From assembly GCF_018704125.1 (NCBI RefSeq), contig NZ_JAGTIS010000008.1, positions 186,001-250,000 on the forward strand: a stretch of DNA of 64,000 nt. Reading direction: 5' to 3'. The position numbers and the translations under genes were made by a program. This document shows positions 32,993-40,923 of the stretch, piece after piece. A model generated the notes under the pieces. That model made no database searches, was not told where the DNA came from, and saw only the letters and a program-made list of their open reading frames with translations. The stretch is from Metapseudomonas boanensis. GTDB lineage: Bacteria > Pseudomonadota > Gammaproteobacteria > Pseudomonadales > Pseudomonadaceae. Position 1 is the stretch's first letter, and each line of letters begins with the position of its first letter.

Positions 32993-33019
32993 AGCCCCTC
33001 TCCCGTATGGAGAGGGGCT
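32993..33019. terminator. Shared hairpin between convergent permease 2 and LuxR gene
   Basis: AGCCCCTCTCC and GGAGAGGGGCT form an 11-base-pair stem with a short loop. It overlaps the LuxR-gene stop. No long T run on either strand. Confidence 0.6.
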
Positions 33020-33722
33020 ACCCCCGCACCTCGAATATCGCCCCTTCGACGCCCTGCACCGCTCCTGAATCGGAGTAGATGCCAATCCCCTTCTCCCAGA
33101 CATCCTTGATCTGCCCGTCGGCGCACCGGATGCGATAGCTCAGCTGGAAGGGCTCGTGCGTGAGCAGCGCACATTGCACGCAATACCAGATGTACTCGGC
33201 GTACTCGGCGAGAATCAGCGATCCATAGCTGTGTTCGCGATTGGTGGTCAGGTACTCGGACGGATAGCCGGTGAGTTGCAGGCAGCCGGCACTGACGAAC
33301 TCCATGGACCAGGTGCGATCGTTATCGCCCCGGTAAATCAACCCGGGAAGTTCGTCGAGCAAGCCAGTCACTCTCGACGAAAGCGCAGCCTGTTTCGGGG
33401 CTGCTGATACCTCACCGGACCAGGCGGCAACCCGCATGGATGCCCCTGTCAATGCGGGCCGCAGGGCATTGCCGCTGCGATAGACCCAAGTGGCGAGTTC
33501 CAGGCGCGAGTTCAAGTGGAATTTGCGCAACAAGTTACGCACGTAAATCTTCACGGTCCCATCGCTGATGCCCAGTTCGCGGGCAATCTGCTTGTTGCTC
33601 AGCCCTGAGGCAATCAGCTCCAGGGTCTGGCCTTCACGCTCGGTCAATTCGCCCGGCGAGGGCGTCAGTGGCACAGCGAACTGCGGTCGCTCGGCGGGCA
33701 ATAACAGGCTGGCGTTGTGCAT
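33018..33722 (-). CDS. LuxR-type regulator with N-terminal HTH and C-terminal PAS domain
   Basis: This 234-residue protein has its DNA-binding helix-turn-helix at the N-terminus (about residues 20-85: LTEREGQTLELIASGLSNKQ and ELGISDGTVKIYVRNLLRKF), followed by a PAS-like domain (about 115-230: LDELPGLIYRGDNDRTWSME, SYRIRCADGQIKDVWEKGIG). Most LuxR/FixJ regulators have the reverse order. A GGAGGAGGAGGAG ribosome-binding site just precedes the start, so the N-terminus is not a mis-start. It is divergent from dmmA with a 279-base gap, so the natural target is the dmm-purU-folD-tmm-tdm operon. The PAS signal is unknown; an amine or redox state is possible. Confidence 0.85.
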   Translation of the reverse strand: MHNASLLLPAERPQFAVPLTPSPGELTEREGQTLELIASGLSNKQIARELGISDGTVKIYVRNLLRKFHLNSRLELATWVYRSGNALRPALTGASMRVAAWSGEVSAAPKQAALSSRVTGLLDELPGLIYRGDNDRTWSMEFVSAGCLQLTGYPSEYLTTNREHSYGSLILAEYAEYIWYCVQCALLTHEPFQLSYRIRCADGQIKDVWEKGIGIYSDSGAVQGVEGAIFEVRG

Positions 33723-34001
33723 CGTTCTCCTCCTCCTCCGGCGCTCTTGCCCTGTGGGTCAGCAGACCCTGCAGGACAGCAACTTCCATGCCTCTCCTAC
33801 CCACTACCCCTTTGTGCATATCACCTCATGCGGATTGAGCATTGATTCGCATAGAGAAATTATCTTCCCCACGAGGAAACAGCCCGACCGGCACCGCAAT
33901 GCCGCCCATGGCGACGCACCAAGGCAAGGCCTGGTCGCTTCAATCCGGGGCAAGCCAGCGGCGTTGGACTTCCTCCGATGCCAGCCAGCAAGAGGACCAC
34001 C

Positions 34002-34535
34002 ATGAACGCAGAAGCCCCCGAGCCACCCTATAGCGTGCCGCGTTACCCCAGCAGCCAGCCGTGCAAACAGGCGATCCATCACCTGCTGGTCAGCCAGGGC
34101 GCCAGTCATGCTGCACGGGCGGACCTGTACGCCGCCCTGAGCGATTCGCCGGCGCAATTCACCCACCTGGCCCTGGCCACTTACGCCGATCTCGCCGGCC
34201 TGCACCACGCCGTGCTAGAGCAATTGCGCGGCGCCCATGTGGGCCTGCGGCTCTACCTGCAGGGCGATGAAGCCTTCATCTGGCCGCTGTACGCCCTGGC
34301 CAGGGATGCGGGCCTGCAGGCGGAAGAGATCGTGCTGGATGGCTGCGACGACGGGCAGCGCGCGGTGTACTGCGTGCATTGCGCGAGCATCCAGCCCGGT
34401 ACCGTCGATGATCGACTGACATGCGCCCACTGCGGTGTCGTGCTGGAAGTGCGTCGCCACTTCTCGCGACGTCTGGGGGCCTACCTTGGAGTCTGCGCCG
34501 ACGCCGACCGCCCCTATGCGCAGGTGCGCCCATGA
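34002..34535 (+). CDS. dmmA: Dimethylamine monooxygenase subunit DmmA
   Basis: This 177-residue protein has no strong catalytic motif in the first 125 residues, then four cysteines in two CxxC pairs (YCVHCASI and LTCAHCGVV), probably a rubredoxin-like or zinc/iron centre, as in DmmA. It is one of three subunits of the oxygenase that removes a methyl group from dimethylamine as formaldehyde, giving methylamine. The start at 34002 has AGAGGA upstream. Its stop overlaps the dmmB start (ATGA). Identification leans on the cluster dmmA-B-C-D. Confidence 0.85.
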   Translation: MNAEAPEPPYSVPRYPSSQPCKQAIHHLLVSQGASHAARADLYAALSDSPAQFTHLALATYADLAGLHHAVLEQLRGAHVGLRLYLQGDEAFIWPLYALARDAGLQAEEIVLDGCDDGQRAVYCVHCASIQPGTVDDRLTCAHCGVVLEVRRHFSRRLGAYLGVCADADRPYAQVRP

Positions 34536-35461
34536 GTGCCGGCCTTGATGTCCGCGTTGCCGCCACGCGCGCCCTTACCCCAGTCATCCGCGAGCTCACC
34601 TTCGAATCGCTGGACGCTCCCTTGCCGGGCTTCTCCGCAGGCAGCCACGTCCAGTTGCAGTTGCCGAACGGCCAGCGCAATGCCTATTCGCTGCTGGGCG
34701 ACCCGGCCGACACCCGCCAGTACCGCATCGCGGTGCGGCACCAGGAGGCCTCGCGTGGCGGCTCCCGCTATATCCATGAACAGCTGCAGGTCGGCGACCG
34801 TGTTCGACTGTCGGCACCCGCCAACCTGTTCCCGATCCACAGCGAGGCACACCTGCACATCCTGGTCGCAGCGGGCATCGGCATTACCCCCTTCCTCGCC
34901 TACTGCACGGAGCTGCTGCGTCGGGGCGCCCACTTCGAATTGCATTACGCCTATCGCACCGGTCTGACCGACGCCTATGTCGAGTACCTGCGCAACTTGC
35001 TGGGCGACCGCCTGCACCGCTATGACAGCCCCGCGCGCCGACTCGATCTGAGCCAACTGCTGCGCGACCGGCCGCTGGGCAGCCATGTCTACGCCTGCGG
35101 TCCGCAATCGCTGCTGCTGTCCCTGCGCGAACAGGCCACCGCCCTGGGCTGGAGCGACGCCCGAGTGCAGTGGGAAGCCTTCGCCGCGCCAGAACCGGGC
35201 CGGCCGTTCAGCGTCGAGCTGGCCCGCAGCGGCCGCCAACTGGAGATCAGCGCCGAGCAGAGTCTGCTGGAGGCCCTGGAGGCAGCGGGCGTGGAGATTC
35301 CCAACCTGTGCCGTGGCGGCGTCTGCGGCCAGTGCCAGACGCGCTACCTGAAAGGTGACGTGGAACACCGCGACCACTACCTCGCCCTCAACGAGCGCGC
35401 CGACAGCCTGATGCCCTGCGTCTCGCGCGGCTGCGGCAGCCCGATCCTGCTCGACCTTTAG
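34532..35461 (+). CDS. dmmB: Dimethylamine monooxygenase reductase subunit DmmB
   Basis: This 309-residue reductase of the phthalate-dioxygenase-reductase type has a flavin-binding barrel (AYSLLGDPAD), NAD(P)-binding region (VAAGIGITPFLAYC, HVYACGPQSLLL) and a C-terminal plant-type 2Fe-2S ferredoxin domain with CRGGVCGQC and a later MPC cysteine (about residues 259-300). It passes electrons from NAD(P)H to the oxygenase subunit. It is translationally coupled to dmmA. Vanillate and carnitine demethylase reductases look similar, but the DUF3445 neighbour identifies it. Confidence 0.92.
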   Translation: MSAGLDVRVAATRALTPVIRELTFESLDAPLPGFSAGSHVQLQLPNGQRNAYSLLGDPADTRQYRIAVRHQEASRGGSRYIHEQLQVGDRVRLSAPANLFPIHSEAHLHILVAAGIGITPFLAYCTELLRRGAHFELHYAYRTGLTDAYVEYLRNLLGDRLHRYDSPARRLDLSQLLRDRPLGSHVYACGPQSLLLSLREQATALGWSDARVQWEAFAAPEPGRPFSVELARSGRQLEISAEQSLLEALEAAGVEIPNLCRGGVCGQCQTRYLKGDVEHRDHYLALNERADSLMPCVSRGCGSPILLDL

Positions 35462-35488
35462 GCCCCACTTTTCAGGAGACGCAACGAC

Positions 35489-36505
35489 ATGAGCCTGACC
35501 TTCAAACCGGTGGAAAGCTACCGAGAGGATTTCAGCTTCCGCAACAGCGCCGAAGCGATCCAGCGCTTCCCCTTCCCCTTCCCGGAAGACCAGTACATGT
35601 ACTCGGTGAACCTGGAACCGGCGACTTCCCGAGACCCCGGTTCTGTGTACGAGCACTGCTTCGACATCGATGAGCACTACCGATCGGAAATGGCCGAGCG
35701 CAACCGTGTACTGGAACGGGACCCGCAACGCTGCCTGGTCATGCCGCACATGCAGCCGGCCGCCTGGGACGCCCTCAGCGTGCTGATGGAACACCTGGCC
35801 CGTGACTATCCGCAGCACTTCCAGCTTGACCGCGATGGCGACAGCTGGCACTGGCGCAACCTCGCCCTGGGCATCGACCAGTCGTTTACCTACGGCGATG
35901 CGAACAGCCTGCCGTGTGAGCCGCTGGACTACATCACTCGTCAGGTGCAGGGGGATTTCGCCCTGCTCGACCAGCGCGATGGCGACCTGTTCATGGACGC
36001 CGGGATGGTCACCGGACCTGCCGACTGGTCCCTGGCCTTCGACGCCGGCATGAGCTTCAAGCAGTGGCATTCGCCGGTGCCCATGGCGCACCAGATGGGC
36101 GTATTCGACCGCGCCCTGAAGTACCTGCTGAACATTCAGGTGGGCCAGCCCGTGCGCCGACTGAACTGGACCATGACCATCAATCCGCGCCTGGACACCT
36201 CGCCCGAAACCTTCCACGAATGGGGCAGCGACCGCGGCAGTGTCACACCAGAGAACGTCGGCCGTTTGGTGCACCTGCGGGTCGAGCTGCAGTTGATGGT
36301 GCGCCTGCCTCGCTCCAACGCGCTGATGTTCAGCATTCGTACCTACCTGATCAGCATGGACGAACTGGTCACCCAGCCTGCCTGGGCCAGGCGCCTGCAC
36401 CGTGTGCTCCGCGACCTGCCCGACCCCATCGCCGACTACAAGGGACTGACCCGCTACCGCCTGCCCCTGGTCGACTGGCTGCGCCAGTTCGACCCCGAAG
36501 CCTGA
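35489..36505 (+). CDS. dmmC: Dimethylamine monooxygenase DUF3445 subunit DmmC
   Basis: This 338-residue DUF3445 (heme-dependent oxidative N-demethylase-like) protein shows MPHMQPAAWDALSVLMEHLA, FALLDQRDGDLFMDAGMVTG, MSFKQWHSPVPM, and RLNWTMTINPRLDTSPETFH. It is the likely catalytic subunit, demethylating dimethylamine to methylamine plus formaldehyde. GGAG precedes the ATG. It lies 27 bases after dmmB and 26 before dmmD. Confidence 0.92.
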   Translation: MSLTFKPVESYREDFSFRNSAEAIQRFPFPFPEDQYMYSVNLEPATSRDPGSVYEHCFDIDEHYRSEMAERNRVLERDPQRCLVMPHMQPAAWDALSVLMEHLARDYPQHFQLDRDGDSWHWRNLALGIDQSFTYGDANSLPCEPLDYITRQVQGDFALLDQRDGDLFMDAGMVTGPADWSLAFDAGMSFKQWHSPVPMAHQMGVFDRALKYLLNIQVGQPVRRLNWTMTINPRLDTSPETFHEWGSDRGSVTPENVGRLVHLRVELQLMVRLPRSNALMFSIRTYLISMDELVTQPAWARRLHRVLRDLPDPIADYKGLTRYRLPLVDWLRQFDPEA

Positions 36506-36531
36506 ACCGCCCACGACAAGAGGATCCCACC

Positions 36532-37662
36532 ATGGCCAATTCATGGCGCATCAGCGCACTCCGCGAACGCCACCTGGCGCTCGGCTCGCAACTCGAAGAC
36601 TGGAACGGCATGGGCACCGCCTGGACCTATGCCAGCGATCTCGCCGACCACCACGAGGCCATCCGCACCCGCGCCGGGCTGATGGATGTGTCCGGACTGA
36701 AGAAGGTGCACTACGTCGGCCCCCACGCTGAAAGCCTGCTCGACCATGCCACCACCCGCGACATCAGCAAGCTCTATCCCGGCAAGTCGGTTTACGCCTG
36801 CATGCTCGACGAAGACGGCAAGTTCATCGACGACTGCATCGTCTACCGCACCGGTCCCAACGCCTTCATGGTGGTGCACGGCGCAGGCTCGGGCCACGAA
36901 GTACTGATCCGCTCGGCCCAGGGCCGCCAGGTGGCGGTACTGTTCGACGACGACCTGCACGACCTGTCCCTGCAAGGACCGAAGGCCGTGGACTTCCTCG
37001 CCGAGCACGTACCGAGCATCCGCGACCTGCCCTACTTCCACCACATGGAAACGAAGCTGTTCGACCGCCCGGTGATGATCTCCCGTACCGGCTACACCGG
37101 CGAGCGCGGCTACGAGATCTTCTGCAAGGCCGCCGATGCCCCGGCCATCTGGGACGGCATCCTGGCCAAGGGCAAGGACCTCGGCATCATCCCCTGCGCC
37201 TTCACCGCGCTGGACTGGCTGCGGGTGGAGAGCTACCTGCTGTTCTTCCCCTACGACAACTCGCAGATGTACCCCTTCGCCGACCAGAAGGCCGGCGACA
37301 CCCTGTGGGAACTGGGCCTGGACTTCACCGTGTCGCCCGGTAAGCAGGACTTCCGTGGCGCCGGTGAGCACTACCGGCTCAAGGGCCAGGAACGCTTCAA
37401 GATCTTCGGCGTGCTGCTCGACGGCCATGTCGCCGCGCAGAACGGCGACACCCTCTGGCACGACGGCCGCCAGGTCGGTGTCATCACCTGCGCCATGTAC
37501 TCGCGCCTCACCGAACGCTCCATGGCCATCGCCCGCGTCGAGCCGCAGATCGCTGAACAAGGCGTGCCCCTGGACGTGCGCGGCAGCCTGAGCGTGAAAG
37601 CCATCGCCCACACGCTGCCGTTCGACGACCCCGAGAAGAAAAAGCGCACCGCCAAGGGCTGA
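36532..37662 (+). CDS. dmmD: GcvT-like tetrahydrofolate-dependent protein DmmD
   Basis: This 376-residue protein of the aminomethyltransferase (GcvT) family has GLMDVSGLKKVHYVGPHAES, ISRTGYTGERGYEIF and the C-terminal beta barrel (VAAQNGDTLWHDGRQVGVIT). These folds bind tetrahydrofolate. It probably condenses the formaldehyde released by DmmABC with tetrahydrofolate to methylene-THF, which FolD and PurU then oxidise. It is co-transcribed with dmmABC. It is not glycine-cleavage GcvT, because no gcvH or gcvP lies nearby. Confidence 0.88.
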   Translation: MANSWRISALRERHLALGSQLEDWNGMGTAWTYASDLADHHEAIRTRAGLMDVSGLKKVHYVGPHAESLLDHATTRDISKLYPGKSVYACMLDEDGKFIDDCIVYRTGPNAFMVVHGAGSGHEVLIRSAQGRQVAVLFDDDLHDLSLQGPKAVDFLAEHVPSIRDLPYFHHMETKLFDRPVMISRTGYTGERGYEIFCKAADAPAIWDGILAKGKDLGIIPCAFTALDWLRVESYLLFFPYDNSQMYPFADQKAGDTLWELGLDFTVSPGKQDFRGAGEHYRLKGQERFKIFGVLLDGHVAAQNGDTLWHDGRQVGVITCAMYSRLTERSMAIARVEPQIAEQGVPLDVRGSLSVKAIAHTLPFDDPEKKKRTAKG

Positions 37663-37698
37663 GCGCGGCCGTTCCTTGCCTGCATGAGAGCAACCAAC

Positions 37699-38553
37699 AT
37701 GAATCACTACATCCTCAAGATCAGCTGCCCGGCCACCTCCGGGATAGTCGCGGCGGTGACCACCTACCTCGCCGGGCGCCAGTGCTACCTGAGCGAACTG
37801 GCACAGTTCGACGACGAGTTCACCGGGCGCTTTTTCATGCGCGCAGTGTTCCGTTTCAACACTGGCGCCAAGCCGGATATCGACGCCCTGCGTCAGGGCT
37901 TCGATGACGTCGCCGTGCCCTTCGAGATGGACTGGGAGCTGTTCGAAGGCAACCGCCCGATGCGCGTGCTGTTGATGGTGAGCAAGTACGACCATTGCCT
38001 CACCGACCTGCTCTATCGCCATCACAAGGGCGAGATGGACATGCAGGTCACCGCTATCGTCTCCAACCACCTCGACCTGCGCCCCATGGCCGAGCGCGAA
38101 GGCATCCGCTTCATCTACCTGCCGGTGACCCGCGACACCAAGGCCCAGCAGGAAGCGGCGCTGATGCAGATCGTCGACGAGACCCGGACCGAGCTGGTGG
38201 TGCTCGCGCGCTACATGCAGATTCTCTCCGACGACCTGTGCAAACAGCTGTCCGGCCGCGCCATCAACATCCACCACTCCTTCCTGCCCGGCTTCAAGGG
38301 CGCCAAGCCCTACCACCAGGCTTACGAGCGCGGCGTGAAGCTGATCGGCGCCACCGCCCACTACGTCACCAGCGACCTCGACGAAGGCCCGATCATCGAG
38401 CAGGAAGTGCAACGCGTGGACCACGCCTACCTGCCTGACGACCTCGTTGCCATCGGCCGGGATACCGAGACGGTGGCCCTGTCCAAGGCGCTGAAGTACC
38501 ACCTGGAGCACCGCGTGTTCCTCAATGGTGACAAGACGGTGATTTTCCGATGA
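37699..38553 (+). CDS. purU: Formyltetrahydrofolate deformylase (copy 1)
   Basis: This 284-residue enzyme has an N-terminal ACT domain (about 1-80: [20 protein letters not shown]) and a C-terminal formyltransferase-like hydrolase domain: [40 protein letters not shown] and [20 protein letters not shown]. It hydrolyses 10-formyl-THF to formate and THF, ending the C1 oxidation branch and recycling folate. It overlaps folD by four bases. The closely similar second copy is at 52744-53610. Confidence 0.95.
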   Translation: MNHYILKISCPATSGIVAAVTTYLAGRQCYLSELAQFDDEFTGRFFMRAVFRFNTGAKPDIDALRQGFDDVAVPFEMDWELFEGNRPMRVLLMVSKYDHCLTDLLYRHHKGEMDMQVTAIVSNHLDLRPMAEREGIRFIYLPVTRDTKAQQEAALMQIVDETRTELVVLARYMQILSDDLCKQLSGRAINIHHSFLPGFKGAKPYHQAYERGVKLIGATAHYVTSDLDEGPIIEQEVQRVDHAYLPDDLVAIGRDTETVALSKALKYHLEHRVFLNGDKTVIFR

Positions 38554-39446
38554 GCGCGCTCATCGATGGCAAAGCCGCAGCGGCGCGGGTGCTTGCCGAA
38601 GTCGGGAGCGACGTCCTCACCCTCAAGGCCAGCGGCATTGCCCCGGCCCTGGCCGTGGTGCTGGTCGGTCAGGACCCGGCCAGCCAGGTCTACGTGCGCA
38701 ACAAGGTGCTGCGCGCCGAGGAATGCGGCATCCGTTCCCTGGAACACAAGCTGCCGGCGGAAACCAAAGAATCCGCGCTGCTGGCACTTATCCACAGCCT
38801 CAATGCCGACGCCGGTGTGCACGGCATCCTCGTGCAGCTGCCGCTGCCGGCACACATCGACGAAACCCGCGTGCTGCAGGCCATCGACCCGCTGAAGGAT
38901 GTGGACGGCTTCCATGCCGAGAACGTTGGTGGCCTCAGCCAAGGCCGCGACGTGCTCACACCCTGCACGCCGGCCGGGTGCCTGCGTCTGCTGCAGGACA
39001 CCTGCGGCGACCTCGTCGGCAAGCACGCGGTAGTGATTGGCCGCTCCAACATCGTCGGCAAACCCATGGCCGCGCTGCTGCTGAAAGCCCATTGCTCGGT
39101 GACCGTGGTGCATTCCAGGAGTGCCAATCTGCGCGAGCTGTGCCGTCAGGCCGACATCGTCGTCGCCGCCGTTGGCCGTCCGCGTCTGGTGGATGCCGAC
39201 TGGCTCAAGCCCGGCGCCGTGGTCATCGATGTCGGCATCAACCGCATCGAGGAAGGCGGTCGTTCCAGGCTCGTAGGAGATGTGGACTTCGACTCCGCCC
39301 TCACCCGCGCTTCCGCCATCACTCCGGTGCCCGGTGGCGTCGGCCCCATGACCATCGCCTTCCTGATGAAGAACACCCTGGCCGCGGCGCGCCTCCAGCA
39401 CCCGGCCACCGGCCTGCCCCAACCTTCCGTGGAGAACCCAGCATGA
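38550..39446 (+). CDS. folD: Methylene-THF dehydrogenase/cyclohydrolase (copy 1)
   Basis: This 298-residue bifunctional FolD has the YVRNK catalytic lysine region, [30 protein letters not shown], the Rossmann motif [17 protein letters not shown] and [16 protein letters not shown]. It oxidises methylene-THF to 10-formyl-THF with NADP+, generating reducing power. It sits between purU and tmm with ATGA overlaps on both sides, so it is dedicated to the amine pathway. The housekeeping folD is probably elsewhere. Confidence 0.95.
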   Translation: MSALIDGKAAAARVLAEVGSDVLTLKASGIAPALAVVLVGQDPASQVYVRNKVLRAEECGIRSLEHKLPAETKESALLALIHSLNADAGVHGILVQLPLPAHIDETRVLQAIDPLKDVDGFHAENVGGLSQGRDVLTPCTPAGCLRLLQDTCGDLVGKHAVVIGRSNIVGKPMAALLLKAHCSVTVVHSRSANLRELCRQADIVVAAVGRPRLVDADWLKPGAVVIDVGINRIEEGGRSRLVGDVDFDSALTRASAITPVPGGVGPMTIAFLMKNTLAAARLQHPATGLPQPSVENPA

Positions 39447-40813
39447 AACAACGAGTCGCCATTATCGGCGCCGGCCCCTGTGGCCTCGCCCAGTTGCGTG
39501 CCTTCCAGTCAGCCCGGGACAAGGGCGCCGAGATTCCCGAACTGGTCTGCTTCGAGAAGCAAGCGGACTGGGGCGGCATGTGGAACTACACCTGGCGCAC
39601 CGGCCTGGACGAACATGGCGAGCCGGTGCACGGCAGCATGTACCGCTACCTCTGGTCCAACGGGCCGAAGGAATGCCTGGAGTTCGCCGACTACAGCTTC
39701 GACGAACACTTCGGCCGCCCCATGGGTTCCTACCCGCCCCGCGAAGTGCTCTGGGACTACATCAAGGGTCGCGTGGAGAAAGCCGGCGTGCGCCCTTACA
39801 TCCGCTTCAACACCACGGTGCGTAGCGTGAGCTTCGACGCTGCCAGCGGCACCTTCGAGGTCACCGCCCACAGCTACGAGAAGGACCTGACCTACAGCGA
39901 AACCTTCGACTACGTGGTGGTCGCCAGCGGCCACTTCTCCACCCCCAACGTGCCCTACTTCGAGGGCTTCGAAAGCTTCGCTGGCCGCGTACTGCACGCC
40001 CACGACTTCCGCGACGCGCTGGAGTTCAAGGGCAAGGACGTACTCATCGTCGGTGGCAGCTACTCCGCCGAAGACATCGGCTCGCAGTGCTTCAAGTACG
40101 GCGCCCGCACCATCACCAGCTGCTACCGCAGTGCGCCCATGGGCTACAAATGGCCGGAGAACTGGGAAGAGAAACCGCTGCTCACCCATGTGAAGGGCAG
40201 CACTGCCTTCTTCGCCGACGGCAGCAGCCAGCACGTCGACGCCATCATCCTCTGCACCGGCTACAAGCATCATTTCCCCTTCCTGCCGGAAGAGTTGCGC
40301 CTGAAGACCGGCAACCGCCTCTGGCCGCTGAACCTCTATAAGGGCGTGTTCTGGGAACAGAACCCGAAGTTGGTGTACCTCGGCATGCAGGACCAGTGGT
40401 ACAGCTTCAACATGTTCGACGCCCAGGCCTGGTACGCCCGCGACGTCATCCTCGGCCGCATCGCCCTGCCCGAGCCGGCCACCATGCACGCCGAAGACCT
40501 GGCCTGGCGCCAGGAAGAGGAAACCCTGGAAACCGCTCAGGAAATGTTCGAATTCCAGGGTGAGTACATCCGCCAACTCATCGAAGCCACCGACTACCCG
40601 AGCTTCGACATCGCCGAGGTAAACCGGACCTTCCTGCAATGGAAGCAGGACAAGTACGAAAACATCATGGGCTACCGCGACAAGTGCCACCGCTCGCTGA
40701 TCACTGGCACCCTGGCGACCGCGCACCACACCCCCTGGCTGGAAGCGCTGGACGACTCGCTGGCGGCGTACCTGGCGGACGCCCCGTCGACCGCCATCAA
40801 AGCCGTGGGTTGA
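39443..40813 (+). CDS. tmm: Trimethylamine monooxygenase
   Basis: This 456-residue flavin-containing monooxygenase has the FAD site [14 protein letters not shown], the FMO fingerprint [13 protein letters not shown], and the NADPH site [14 protein letters not shown]. Segments such as [20 protein letters not shown] and [20 protein letters not shown] are typical of bacterial Tmm. It converts trimethylamine, NADPH and O2 to trimethylamine N-oxide in the cytoplasm. It overlaps folD by four bases and precedes tdm, the next step. Some Tmm enzymes also oxidise dimethyl sulfide or indole. Confidence 0.95.
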   Translation: MKQRVAIIGAGPCGLAQLRAFQSARDKGAEIPELVCFEKQADWGGMWNYTWRTGLDEHGEPVHGSMYRYLWSNGPKECLEFADYSFDEHFGRPMGSYPPREVLWDYIKGRVEKAGVRPYIRFNTTVRSVSFDAASGTFEVTAHSYEKDLTYSETFDYVVVASGHFSTPNVPYFEGFESFAGRVLHAHDFRDALEFKGKDVLIVGGSYSAEDIGSQCFKYGARTITSCYRSAPMGYKWPENWEEKPLLTHVKGSTAFFADGSSQHVDAIILCTGYKHHFPFLPEELRLKTGNRLWPLNLYKGVFWEQNPKLVYLGMQDQWYSFNMFDAQAWYARDVILGRIALPEPATMHAEDLAWRQEEETLETAQEMFEFQGEYIRQLIEATDYPSFDIAEVNRTFLQWKQDKYENIMGYRDKCHRSLITGTLATAHHTPWLEALDDSLAAYLADAPSTAIKAVG

Positions 40814-40823
40814 AACCGTACCC

Positions 40824-40895
40824 GTAGGGTGCGCTGCGCGCACCAATGGATGGCCCTCGAATGCCACGGCTGTCGGTACGCACGGCGCACCCTAC
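40824..40895. repeat. Inverted GTAGGGTGCGC...GCGCACCCTAC repeat
   Basis: Palindromic intergenic element between tmm and tdm, same family as 44860-44911. It could reduce read-through or stabilise the upstream message. Confidence 0.75.
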
Positions 40896-40923
40896 GGAAC
40901 GAATCCTTGCGTGGAGCCATGAC

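Noticed and set aside
33889-33904. Sigma-54 promoter for dmmA
   Set aside because: CGGCACCGCAATGCC resembles the consensus, but GG-to-GC spacing is one base short, which abolishes sigma-54 recognition.
34514-38511. Long minus-strand frames opposite dmmB-purU
   Set aside because: They overlie well-identified genes and show no recognisable domain; shadows of high third-position GC.
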